Shown: positions 23,116 through 32,992, counted from the stretch's first letter. The stretch: 64,000 nucleotides of DNA from Eublepharis macularius (GCF_028583425.1 NC_072806.1:38672001-38736000), one strand, 5' to 3'. The notes: a model not told the origin generated them from the sequence alone. Numbers and translations: made by a program.

Positions 23116-23538
23116 TGTCAGGTTCAGAATGCTCTCATGTATGTTCTTGCCTAACCGACTCCATTTTTAATCTTTTCAGTGTTTAAGTGCTTTCTTCACA
23201 GGTGCCAAGGTTCCCAAGCAGCTATCTCACAGAGAAGGATTGTTTTGGCTACTGCTGTTCCACCAAGAACCAGCCTTGAAGGACTTTCGCTTTCCTAGCT
23301 TCAAAGGGATTGTTTTGAGAACTATGGGGGGAGGTTGGGCCTGCTGGGATCTGTTACTTTGTACCTCATGCTTTGCCTGTCATTGGTAACAATTCACATG
23401 TACCATCCTGAATGTTGTGTTCAGGCTCGTGGACTATAATAAACTCTTTCTTCAGTAAACTCTTTAAAAACAACGGGCTTTTGTCTGATTGCAGAAGGTA
23501 GTCTGGAGTAAGGACATTATCTAGCCACAGTTCTGACA
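23116..23538 (+). repeat. 5' LTR of plus-strand sushi-like gypsy
   Basis: It is 423 bp, starts TGTCAGGTTC and ends TTCTGACA, with a near-identical copy at 31232-31649. The two differ by one seen substitution (GAATGTTG against GAATATTG) and a 5-bp indel near the end, so the element is young. A polyadenylation signal AATAAA lies at about 23438. The self-primer sequence at 23382-23392 would be the start of the R region. I see no clear TATA box upstream of it. Confidence 0.92.
23382..23392 (+). promoter_or_regulatory. Self-primer, probable transcript 5' end (R start)
   Basis: ATTGGTAACAA in the LTR is the exact reverse complement of TTGTTACCAAT at 23541-23551, just inside the element. In Tf1-type LTR retrotransposons the first 11 nt of the RNA pair with the primer-binding site and are cleaved to prime reverse transcription. 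By analogy transcription should start at or near 23382. The 3' LTR has the same 11-mer. Confidence 0.7.
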
Positions 23539-23540
23539 TT

Positions 23541-23551
23541 TTGTTACCAAT
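23541..23551 (+). promoter_or_regulatory. Primer-binding site, self-complementary to LTR
   Basis: TTGTTACCAAT starts two bases after the LTR end. It matches the LTR self-primer over 11 of 11 bases. The same site follows the 3' LTR at 31652-31662. Confidence 0.75.
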
Positions 23552-23563
23552 CGCATTTTTCCA

Positions 23564-24218
23564 ATGCCTAAGCCGGATCAAACGGACTCCAAAGCAGCCC
23601 CTATCAGGGACCCTTTGTTTGACCCGTATGCCTTTCCCGGCTCTCAAGGATTGGAACCTCAAGGACCCGTACCAAGAGGGAACGGCTCCTCCGTTACTAC
23701 TATTTACACTATCGCTCCCAGCAGTGCGAGTAATCGGCCCAGAGCTACCACCGAACCACTGTTTTCTATGCCCACTCCTTCGCAGTGGGGCGCAAGACCT
23801 CGGGAGACGAGAGAACAAAGGGCCAGCATAATGTTCACGCAATCATCGCTGGATGGCCGACAGAGTTTAGAAGCGATTCCGGAACATACCGGTAGCCAAC
23901 CGTGGCTTTACTGGAATAGAACGGCCGAGCAAACGGAGTGGGAGGCGTCCCACCATGGCGTTCTAAGTTGGGATTACACCGAAGTCACCCTGGGAGCGGG
24001 GCAAGCGGATGTAAGTGAGCACCATTGGGTGCAACTGCAAAGCAGGACTATTGCGATTGACTCCGGAATTTCTGCGGTCACCGGCTTAGCGAAGGGGATT
24101 CTAGCCGCAAGATCCCAAGAAGAGCAAGTCTTGGAAGACCCCCTACATGGGCCAGGGGCAACAGCCACGAGACCACATGCTGAGTATGTGCCGACCTCGC
24201 AGGCTATGGAATATACGG
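23564..24218 (+). pseudogene. Sushi-like gag, N-terminal part (exon-like half before insertion)
   Basis: Translation starts at an ATG only 12 nt after the primer-binding site (MPKPDQTDSK) and runs about 218 codons to MEYT, where a Penelope-like element is inserted. Gag resumes at 25901 in the same reading frame with MEYTEQEVGN, so the two stretches are one gene. The region is low in recognisable domains; tryptophans and a HHW motif recall the gag of the LTR element at 44391-45995. The copy after the 3' LTR (31675 on) repeats its first 60 codons with three base changes in about 200 bp. Confidence 0.75.
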
Positions 24219-25899
24219 TACACCAAAGGATAATAAAGGAAGCACGCCAAGAATTATTATATTGCCCTATGTACAATGATACAATAAAGATTACAACAAT
24301 TGGTGCAATAACAATTATTGGAGCAAGAAAAGTTTCATATTTACAATAATCAAAGGAGCAAGAAAAGTTCCATCATGTCCTTATAAACATTCAACAGGTG
24401 AGTGGTAATCACGTCGCTGTTAATACATAATGTCCCAAAGTCCGTGAGAACTAATTGAAGGCATCCAGGAACGCTGAGTGGCAGGAGCGCTGAGTGGCAA
24501 CGAGCTTACCGGTCCTATTCGATTTGGCTCGTTTCAGGATAAATCCTTCATCAGGCCACCAACCTATAAATATTCATTAAAAGTCTATCATAGACTGTGC
24601 CACAATAACAATCATGAATACAATATCCAAATACACTAATTAATACTCACTATTTCGATTCCAACATAATCTTAACACGTGAAATTAACCACCAAGTACA
24701 AAGTCAATGCAAAGTCCATTCGAAGGTAAGGGGGGATCGTTCCTAAGACCATAAATGCTATCATCATTAGTGGATCCCATCTCCCTCAAGGGATCAATTA
24801 AGTACATTCATTGAACCATTTGATTCAACACTGATCCTGAAAGGACCCACATCTACATATGGAGTCTGCTTTTTTTAAAAGGGGACAGGACCAATTTGGT
24901 ATCCTGAGAAACAAATTTTCTCCATTACACATGGCCCCCCGGGCACACCAATAGTTTGTTAAAAATATATTGTTAAAAAGGGGTATATATCTTTTATATC
25001 CTTAAGAGAGTTTTCGCCCCACATACAAGCCAGAGAACTCCACGGTTTGCGTAATTACTCAAGTAGTTTATACACCACAATGGGTGCCGAACCAAAAGGG
25101 GCGAGGATCAAGGGGAAGGAGAACATAGAACATTCATTAAGAACAGAGAAGGAAATTGTCAAAGCGAGAGGTAGTACCAGCTGTCAGAGGAGTCCATCTC
25201 TGTCCGATTTAAGTTATCACGGAGATCACAAAAAGACTGAATAGTCTATTTCAGTATTTAGACCCTGTGGAACCATGGTGTTTAATCTGAAAATCCATCT
25301 AATCCCTGCCTGTAAGAGGCGGCGTTTATTTGTTCCCAATTTAGGTACCACCTCCAATACTGAGAATTTAAAGGTTTTGTCCCTACCATGCGTCTGCCAC
25401 AGATGCTGGTGTAATGTTGTTATCTCACTACAATTTTTGACCCGTGAAACATGTTCCTGGATCCGCTGACGGATCGGTCGGGTAGTGCAGCCTACATATA
25501 GGAGGGGACAACCACACTGAAGGAGGTAAACTACATTATCAGTATTACAAGTGGAGAACCCTTTTGGTTTGGCTAATTGACTAAATAACGGATGATTTAT
25601 GTCTCTGAGATCACAAGACAGGACGCACACACTACAATGTCCGCAGGGGAAATGCCCCTGCGGCAAGGATTTCTCTTCCGAAGGTGTTCTAAAATCGGAA
25701 TGAACTAATAAGTCCTTTAAGTTCCTAGTGCGGCGAAATCCTATTCGTGGTGGGGACTCACATCCCGGGATCTCTAAAAGGATGTGCCAATACTTCCTAA
25801 TGATCTTAGTAATCGGGCCAGATAGAGGAGAATAATCAATGGCCTTTGGTGTAGCGTTTTTGAGGAAGCCCTTTCCCTTTCGGTTTTCGTTGTTGTTTG
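24219..25899 (-). mobile_element. Penelope-like element (5'-truncated) in gypsy gag
   Basis: The insertion is bounded by TATGGAATATACGG at 24205-24218 and 25900-25913; the next bases, TACA and AACA, also nearly match. On the minus strand it carries the end of reverse transcriptase and a GIY-YIG domain (25918-25226), then about 1 kb of AT-rich 3' sequence with a hammerhead ribozyme at 24559-24494. Only the C-terminal part of the protein remains, so the copy is 5'-truncated. Target duplications of 10-20 bp fit Penelope-like elements. Confidence 0.85.
24494..24559 (-). ncRNA. Type I hammerhead ribozyme
   Basis: The minus strand shows every part in order. Stem I is GTGGC (24559-24555) with GCCAC (24498-24494). 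The core is CTGATGA (24554-24548). Stem II is AGGA/TCCT closing a TTTA loop (24547-24536). Then comes GAAA (24535-24532). Stem III is ACGAGC/GCTCGT (24532-24527 with 24505-24500) around a 21-nt loop. The cleavage site follows U at 24499. No core position is mutated. Hammerhead ribozymes are established components of Penelope-like elements, where they process transcripts. Activity here is inferred from structure alone. Confidence 0.88.
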
Positions 25900-25918
25900 T
25901 ATGGAATATACGGAACAA
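25226..25918 (-). pseudogene. Penelope-like RT C-terminus with GIY-YIG endonuclease
   Basis: The frame is open for 230 codons; only the part from about 25899 down belongs to the element. After the RT end (IGFRRTRNLKDLLVHSD) comes a cysteine cluster CGHCSVCVLS and then the GIY-YIG-type endonuclease. Its key tripeptides VVYLLQC and LLYVGCTTR are followed by IRQRIQEH, holding the expected arginine and glutamate region. It ends with RWIFRLNTMVPQGLN. In the family, the endonuclease nicks target DNA and the RT primes on it. The reverse transcriptase catalytic core is missing, so this copy is not autonomous. Confidence 0.88.
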
Positions 25919-27778
25919 GAGGTAGGGAACTCAGACAGAGTTCAAGTTTTAGAGTCCAGACTAGCGAACATGGAAGAGAGTCTGGCTCATGCTGTCCACC
26001 TGCTGTCAGTACTCGTAGTGGGAGATGGACGAGAACCGCCGACGGGCTACCCGGATATCGCTCAAAGTCTGTCTACACTACAAAGTATCATCCCACGGCC
26101 CGAGGGACCGATCCAACCATGGCCGCAGCAACCCGACGAAACCGGGGATACCGATTCGGAAACAGGAGCTGGGCCGGGACCCGAAGATCCCTGCCCAGAG
26201 GACCCCTGTCCCACAGATCCTCGCCCAGACGAGCTGGGCGCTACAGGAGGGGCAGGAGCAGGGGAAGAACCGGAGCGTCTGACAGGAGCGGCTTCCCCTG
26301 TGGCACCACCACCAACTTCTCAGGAGGAGGTACCAGTAATACCGAGTGGGGTTACTCCTCTTCTCATCCCGGTGACGAGTACCATTGGAGTGGGCACCAC
26401 TCCTCAACCACTCCAGACACCGGGGCCGAGCGGGACTCCAATTCTGAGTCAACCAACCCCTGGAGGCACCTCTATTCCTCTTCAACCAAACGGGACACCA
26501 ACTCCGAGTCAACCGATCCCTAGAGGCACCCCTATTCCTCTCCAACCAGCATCTCCGCACCCACCTCCATTACGGCCGGTGCCCCAAGGACTGACTCCCC
26601 TCCCTCGGGTGCCAGCGCCCGGTGGGATGGGGCCTCCCGGTACGCCGGTCCTACCCGCGCCATTCCGGCCGCCGCCAGGACAGCCCTCGCCTAGATTACC
26701 GGCTCCGAGAGGACACCCACCGCGGCCGATTCCCGGGGCCCTTCCTCGTCAACCTCGTCCTCAACCACTGCCCCAACAACCTCCGTTACCACCACTGCCC
26801 GCACCGCAACAGCCTCCGCTCGAATACTACCCGCTACCTGCACCATCCCCCAGGCAAGAACTTCCCATGGGATGGGTTAAGCTAGAAGCTACGTTTGATG
26901 GAGATCCTTCCAAACTGGGGTTCTTCCTTGTACAAGCAGAACAGTTTTTCAATCGATGGGGACATTTATTTGGAAGTGAGGCCAGTCAAATTGAACACCT
27001 GGGATCGAGACTTCAAGGCAAAGCAGCAGACTGGTATGTAGGACTTTATGATATTGGTGCCCCCGAGTTGAATACACTTCAAGGGCTAGTGGACGCGCTC
27101 CGAGCCCAATATGAAGATCCCCTAGAAGAAACTAGGGCCCGGACTGAATTGCAGTCCATTAGGCAAGGCAGCATGTCGGCTAGAGACTATGTTACAAAAT
27201 TCCGACAGCTCGCTGCCAAATGCCCAAGGTGTGAGGAATCCACCAAAATAATTTTATTCAAACAAGGATTAAATCCTAAATTGTTGGATAGAGCTCTCAT
27301 GCAAGATAACCCTCCTACGCTGTTAGGATGGATCCAGTTAACTTGCGAAGTAGAAAATCGCATGCTAGAAGTTCGTTTAGTGGAACAACATCAACAACCT
27401 GCGGGCCAAAGGCGCTCCTCAGTTCTCGTTCGAGGAGGCCGAGGGGCTGGATACGCTACTCGTGGAGCGAGAGATGCTAGATGGCAACAAGGTTTGTGCT
27501 TGCAGTGTGGCCAAAGTGGTCACTTTGCAGCGCAATGTCCGTACCGGCCTGTGCAAAGACCTCCGCTCCAACTAAGACGTCCAGCTCCCACAACCTACTC
27601 GGCGCCACCGCGCCCAACACCAGCTCCCAGGTCAGTGAGGGGCAGAGGAGCTCCTCAGAAGAACCTCCCCGAGAGAGGGTTAGAGTTGGAGGAAGTTATG
27701 GAATATGATTCAACAGCTCTAACCGGGGAGGAGAATCCAGAGACTCCCACTTGGGGAAACGAAATGGATCTGTCGTAA
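25901..27778 (+). pseudogene. Sushi-like gypsy Gag, main part
   Basis: This 625-codon frame continues the gag started at 23564. It opens with a heptad-like segment (VQVLESRLANMEESLAHAV), followed by about 270 residues rich in proline. A capsid region follows (FDGDPSKLGFFLVQAEQFF to VENRMLEVRLVEQ), then a single CCHC zinc knuckle, CLQCGQSGHFAAQC, near residue 530. The capsid resembles the sushi/Mart family from which mammalian PEG10 and RTL genes derive. Gag ends at TAA 27776-27778 and overlaps pol by a -1 shift at 27754-27760. The part shown is undamaged, but the gene is split by the Penelope-like insertion. Confidence 0.9.
27754..27760 (+). promoter_or_regulatory. -1 ribosomal frameshift heptamer G GGA AAC
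   Basis: In the gag frame the codons are TGG GGA AAC, giving the X XXY YYZ heptamer GGGAAAC in correct phase, six codons before the gag stop. A one-base slip back enters the pol frame, which reads KRNGSVVKGPK and continues into protease. The same heptamer serves mammalian PEG10, a sushi-derived gene. I did not model the downstream stimulatory structure. Confidence 0.85.
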
Positions 27779-28491
27779 AAGGACCCAAACGGCAGATCAA
27801 ACCTCAGTCCGTTCCTGCTTTGAACAGACCTCCAGGGTCCATACTATTCATACCTGTAATATTAGTAAATCCAGACAGAAAAATGCACATCCGCATGCAA
27901 GCCCTGATAGATTCGGGCTGCTCAAGAGACATTATTGCACCAGCCTTGGTGAATGGATTAGTGCTTCCTATACAAGAATTGGAAACGCCCGTCATTTTTG
28001 AGCAAATGGACGGCACTAATATGAACCCAGTCACTACTGAAACCATTCCGGTCATAACTGGCATGGGACATCATTGGGAAGCAAGATCGTTCGTCATTAG
28101 TGCCATGGCCAAATACCCCTTGATTCTGGGAAGCCGGTGGTTGTGCGACCACAACCCCTATATAAACTGGGCAGAAGGAAGCATCACGTTCAGCCATGAT
28201 GCCTGCAAAAGTCACCGTTGGGATAAAAATTGGGGTAACGATCCTACCCACAAAGAATCAGCTCTCCTCACCCAGGAAGAAATTAATCAAATACCCAAGC
28301 AATATAGAGCCTACATCCAAGCCTTCACGGAAGAAGAGGCCAATACTTTACCTCCCCATAGGAGGACAGACTGTGCTGTAGAAATTTTACCGGGCGCCTC
28401 GCTGCCTAAGGGCCGCCTATATCCCATGAGCCCCAACGAAAGAGAAGAACTCCGCAAATTCATTGACACTAATCTTCAAAGAGGATTTATA
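27761..28491 (+). pseudogene. Gypsy pol: aspartic protease and RT start
   Basis: After the frameshift the frame reads through a basic linker to the retropepsin-like site ALIDSGCSRDII. It continues to the conserved start of reverse transcriptase (YRAYIQAFTEEEA, LPPHRRTDCAVEI, GRLYPMSPNEREEL). It ends at an in-frame TGA at 28492-28494, directly before the PANSPHAASVLFVKKKDGG block, which follows in the same frame. That stop is a single-base-type lesion inside an otherwise conserved protein. Confidence 0.9.
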
Positions 28492-28494
28492 TGA

Positions 28495-29270
28495 CCTGCT
28501 AACAGCCCGCACGCTGCATCAGTGCTCTTCGTCAAAAAGAAGGATGGGGGCTTAAGACTGTGCACAGATTTTCGGGGACTTAACGCTGTGTCATCCAGCA
28601 ACACATACCCCATCCCGCTCATCAGAGACCTCCTCAACGTCGTGGCCCAAGGTAAGATCTTTACAAAATTAGATTTAAAAGATGCCTACTTCCACGTTCG
28701 TATCAGAGCAGGAGATGAATGGAAAACCGCTTTTAACACGCCCCTCGGCCAGTATGAATATTTAGTTATGCCGTTTGGTCTAGCTGGGGCCCCGTTGGTT
28801 TTCATGTCCATGATCAATGAAGTATTACATGAATTTTTGTACAAAGGAGTTGTGGTTTACCTAGATGATGTCTTAATCTATTCACAATCTGAGGAGGAAC
28901 ACGTGGATCTTGTAAAAAGAGTTCTGACCACACTAATGTGTAACAAACTGCCCATCAAACTTTCTAAATGCGAATTTCACAAAACAGAACTCACTTATTT
29001 GGGCTACTGCATCTTCAAAGATGGCTTAAAAATGGATCCGAGCAAAGTACAAGCAATCCAAAATTGGCAAACTCCCGCTACCCGCAAGGAACTACAATCC
29101 TTTTTAGGCTTCGCCAACTTTTATAGGGAGTTCATTGCAAACTTTGCTCAACTTACACTCCCCCTAACCGAACTGTTAAAAACTAAAGACAAGGGGGACA
29201 ATGCCAAAAAGCCGAGTGCCAAATTGCCTTGGACACGAGAATGCCAAGAGGCATTCGACTTCTCAAAATG
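28495..29270 (+). pseudogene. Gypsy pol: reverse transcriptase
   Basis: The frame continues from the TGA with VLFVKKKDGGLRLC. It has LDLKDAYFHVRI (motif A, catalytic D), LGQYEYLVMPFGL (motif B) and VVYLDDVLIYSQ (motif C, YLDD), then the thumb and FLGFANFYREFI connecting to RNase H. All three catalytic aspartates are present. Around 29265-29275 a small deletion shifts the frame; RNase H goes on in the next frame (from 29229). Confidence 0.92.
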
Positions 29271-30677
29271 CAATTCGTTTCCGAACCCGCCCTCCAACAC
29301 CCCGATGAGAATCGCCCCTTTGTAGTACAGGTCGACGCCAGCAACGCCGCAATTGGGGGCGTACTTTTGCAAAAGGGGGAGGACGGGAAACTCAAGCCCT
29401 GTGCCTTCCTGTCCCGAAAATTTTCTGAAGCAGAGAGAAATTGGAACGTGTGGGAAAAGGAGGCATTTGCTGTAAAAGCAGCTCTCACTACCTGGAGGCA
29501 TTGGTTAGAGGGAGCCCGTCATCCATTCGAGGTCTGGACGGACCATAAGAATTTAGAAGCCCTACGCAGCCCTCGGAGACTAAATGCTAAACAGCTGCGC
29601 TGGGCAGAATACTTTTCCAAATTCAATTTCACTTTAAACTTTTTGCCAGGCAAAACTAACTTTCTTGCTGATGCCCTCTCGCGCATGCCCCAACACAAAA
29701 GCAAAAGGGAGGAGACTATAGACACCGTTTTTTCACCTATGCAATTAGGGGGTGTGGTAACAACGCGCAGTCGCACTGCCCAGCCCCCTCAGCCCGATCA
29801 GGGGTGGAGGTTGAAGCTGAAAGCTGAAGTGGAAAAGGAGGGGGGGAAAGTGCCCAAAGACAAACTGCAACAATCGAAACAAGGGGAATGGCTATGGGGG
29901 GACCACTTTTATGTATCCGACAGTTTAAGAAAAGAAGTCTTGCAGCGCTGTCACGATGCCCCTACAGCAGGACACTATGGGTACCTAAAGACGCTTCATT
30001 TAGTACAGCGTCAATTTTGGTGGTCAGGCATGCGCAAGGACATTTCTCAATATGTAGCATCCTGCCCCATTTGCCTCAGTGCCAAATCCCGCAAAGGCAA
30101 GCCTCCCGGATTATTACAACCTTTAGAAACACCAAGCAGACCGTGGGAAGTAATATCCATGGACTTTATCACTGATTTACCCCCCTCCAAAGGTCACAAC
30201 TGTATTCTGGTCGTAGTGGATTTATTCTCCAAGCAAGCACACTTTATACCTTGCACCACTATACCTTCAGCTAGAAAACTGGCGGATATTTTTTTGAAAC
30301 ACATTGTAAAATTACATTCTTTTCCGTCTAAGGTGATTTCGGATCGCGGCGGACAATTTGTTGCCAACTTCTGGCGGGAGCTTTTACAAATGCTAGATAT
30401 TGAACAAGGTTTAAGTTCAAGCCATCATCCTCAAACCGACGGACAGTCAGAAAAAACTAATCAAATCCTAGAACAATTTCTCCGCTGTTATATTAACTTC
30501 CAACAAGATAATTGGGTCGATTTGCTCCCCCTGGCAGAATTCTCTTACAATAACAGCGTGCACGCCTCCACAGGAGAAACTCCCTTCAAAGTCGTTTATG
30601 GCTTCCATTTCAAACCCTTCCCGTTTGAAGTGCTTCCCCCTCCTACTGCGGCTTCCAGAGACGTAACAGAATGGTGA
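29270..30677 (+). pseudogene. Gypsy pol: RNase H and integrase
   Basis: RNase H starts with VVQVDASNAAIGGVLLQ and includes WEKEAFAVKAAL and WTDHKNLEAL. Integrase has the HHCC zinc finger (CHDAPTAGHYGY then CPICLSAK) and the catalytic triad: D in MDFITDLP, D in VISDRGGQF, E in HHPQTDGQSEKTNQ. The frame stops at a TGA in 30676-30678, within a TEW.GEAAQQW context where it resumes in the same frame. The protein would insert element cDNA into chromosomes. Confidence 0.92.
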
Positions 30678-30678
30678 G

Positions 30679-31200
30679 GGGAAGCTGCTCAACAATGGAT
30701 TCAAATTAAAAAACATCTCGACAAAGCCAAAGAGGATTACAAACGATACGCCGACCGCCACCGTGCGGCTGATTGGGATTTACAACCCGGCGATCTTGTC
30801 TATCTTTCCACAAAGAATCTGAAAGTGACTCAAACCAGCCGTAAACTCGCGTTGAAATTTCTTGGACCCTTTCCTGTTCGGAAAGTAATCAACAAAGTGA
30901 CTGTTGCCTTAGATTTACCAAAAAATTTGCACCACGTACACAATACTTTTCATATCAGTCTGTTGAAAAAGGCTCCTCCTGCAGACCAGTGGCACATCCG
31001 TGCCCCTCCTATACCAACTTTGATAGATGATCAGACGCACTACGAAGTTCAGAAAATATTGGACTCTAAATGGAAAAGAAATCAGCTGTTTTACCTTATT
31101 AGATGGAAAGACTGACTCTGGGTTTGATGAGTGGGTGAATTCTGTACATGTTCATGCTCCTAGATTAGTCAAAGCGTTCCATTCTCGCTACCCACATAAA
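30679..31200 (+). pseudogene. Gypsy pol: integrase C-terminus with chromodomain
   Basis: From 30679 the frame reads KHLDKAKEDYKRYADRHR, then FLGPFPVRKVINKVTVALDL and FHISLLKKA (the GPY/F-type module). A chromodomain-like end follows: YEVQKILDSKWKRNQLFYLIRWKD. A frame shift at about 31113 follows; the end GFDEWVN..PRLVKAFHSRYP continues in another frame. A chromodomain at the end of integrase marks the chromovirus branch and is thought to guide insertion toward marked chromatin. Confidence 0.88.
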
Positions 31201-31218
31201 GCTGGGGGGGAGCATCTT

Positions 31219-31231
31219 AGAGGGGGCAGAA
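31219..31231 (+). promoter_or_regulatory. Polypurine tract
   Basis: AGAGGGGGCAGAA lies immediately before the 3' LTR at 31232. This position and purine content fit the plus-strand DNA priming site of an LTR retrotransposon. Confidence 0.75.
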
Positions 31232-31649
31232 TGTCAGGTTCAGAATGCTCTCATGTATGTTCTTGCCTAACCGACTCCATTTTTAATCTTTTCAGTGTTT
31301 AAGTGCTTTCTTCACAGGTGCCAAGGTTCCCAAGCAGCTATCTCACAGAGAAGGATTGTTTTGGCTACTGCTGTTCCACCAAGAACCAGCCTTGAAGGAC
31401 TTTCGCTTTCCTAGCTTCAAAGGGATTGTTTTGAGAACTATGGGGGGAGGTTGGGCCTGCTGGGATCTGTTACTTTGTACCTCATGCTTTGCCTGTCATT
31501 GGTAACAATTCACATGTACCATCCTGAATATTGTGTTCAGGCTCGTGGACTATAATAAACTCTTTCTTCAGTAAACTCTTTAAAAACAACGGGCTTTTGT
31601 CTGATTGCAGAGTCTGGAGTAAGGACATTATCTAGCCACAGTTCTGACA
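31232..31649 (+). repeat. 3' LTR of plus-strand gypsy (shared with tandem copy)
   Basis: It runs from TGTCAGGTTC to TTCTGACA, 418 bp. It contains the self-primer and an AATAAA. It is not followed by host DNA but by the element's own 5' internal sequence, so it is at once the 3' LTR of one copy and the 5' LTR of the next. Confidence 0.9.
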
Positions 31650-31853
31650 TTTTGTTACCAATCGCATTTTTCCAATGCCTAAGCCGAATCAAACGGACTC
31701 CAAAGCAGCCCCTATCAGGGACCCTTTGTTTGACCCGTATGCCTCTCCCGGCTCTCAAGGATTGGAACCTCAAGGACCCGTACCAAGAGGGAACGGCTCC
31801 TCCGTTACTACTATTTACACTATCACTCCCAGCAGTGCGAGTAATCGGCCCAG
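31650..31853 (+). pseudogene. Second gypsy copy: primer-binding site and gag start only
   Basis: It repeats 23539-23742 with a few changes (three noted: GCCGAATC, GCCTCTCC, CTATCACT). It includes the primer-binding site 31652-31662 and the gag ATG at 31675. At 31853 it stops abruptly in AATCGGCCCAG and continues as the R repeat. Confidence 0.88.
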
Positions 31854-32447
31854 GGTCATGCTATCAGTCAGAGAGAGGGGCAGGCAGAAGAGTAGTCAGT
31901 AGGCAGGCCAAGGTCAAAGTCCAAGCAAGCAGTAGAGCAGGGTACACGAACGTCCAGGTAGCAGGGAGTGGCAAGCTGAGTTGCTTCCACGCTTGGTTTC
32001 CTCAGCGTCTTCCTTTATTGCTGTCCTAATGAGGGACAGCTGTTGCCTCTCCCTCGAACAGCTCAGCTCGGCATTGTGCTTGCAGACGGCCACTCCTACG
32101 CCTCTCCAGCAGCGCTGCCTTATCTCTAAGTTTCCTCCTTTCAGCTGGCCCCAGAGGCTCGGATTTTGCTCTTGCCCTGGGGGAGTCTTTGTCTCTTACA
32201 GCCTCTGTGGAGGTTTCTGGCTGTTCCTTGTCCCTGACAGTCTCTGCAGAAGCTCCAGGCTGTTCTTGCTGAATTCCCTCTGGAGCAGCAGCAGTGGTTT
32301 CTGACTGCTCCTCCTCTCCCATAGCTTCTGCAGGGGCTTCCAACTCTAGAGGAGATCCTGCTGGCCCTTCCTGCTCATCTTCTGAGGAGGACTCTGAGGA
32401 GGACTCTGAGGCACTAGGTAAGGTGGCCAGTCGGGGCTGGGGCTGAC
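31854..32447 (-). repeat. LTR-like repeat R, copy 2
   Basis: It matches 20339-20823. On the minus strand 32544-32026 is open; the repeat-derived part reads SQPQPRLATLPSASESSSES onward to LERRRSGRLQAQCRAELFEG and a stop, then AATAAAGG. An arginine-rich tail with RRRSGRLQ is typical near the end of gypsy polyproteins, which is why I lean to a pol end plus LTR. The minus-strand edge reads TGTCATGAGTCAGCC. Confidence 0.45.
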
Positions 32448-32815
32448 TCATGACATTGTTCATCTTAACAGTTTCAAAGTATAGATGAGCAAATATGCTA
32501 GCAAGACTACTTTCTGCAGTTTCTGATGGTTGCATACTGGGCATGCCTTTCTCAAATAGATTTTGCAGCTGTGGATTGGATGCTATCGAATCCGTAAGTC
32601 ATGTTTTATTTGAATGTCCCTGGTACAACAAGGCAAGACAGAAATGGATTAAATCCTTGACATTACAATGGACAGCATCTACAGTGGATATTTTAGTTCC
32701 TAAACTATTAGTAGACTCAAAAGTAGACATTTTTCTCATTTTAGCCAAATTTTTAGTTCAGGCCATGAGAATTCAGGCGACTTACAAGAAATCAGCTTTT
32801 TTGTAGCTTCTGTAT
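32448..32815 (+). pseudogene. LINE ORF2 C-terminal fragment
   Basis: A plus-strand frame (32495-32806) ends with a cysteine-histidine pattern CSCGLDAIESVSHVLFECPWY, like CICGAG..GHVLFEC in the LINE at 13651, then FLVQAMRI. No reverse transcriptase motif is present. It ends near 32815. Confidence 0.6.
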
Positions 32816-32887
32816 TAACCCTCTTCTTCCTTTCTTCCTGATATTCCCAGTCATGTTTGGTAAACATTACTTAAGACCTATAGGTAA

Positions 32888-32992
<105 letters not shown>

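Noticed and set aside
25226..25918. A stand-alone GIY-YIG homing endonuclease
   Set aside because: It is preceded by the end of a Penelope-type reverse transcriptase, followed by a hammerhead motif, and flanked by a target duplication.
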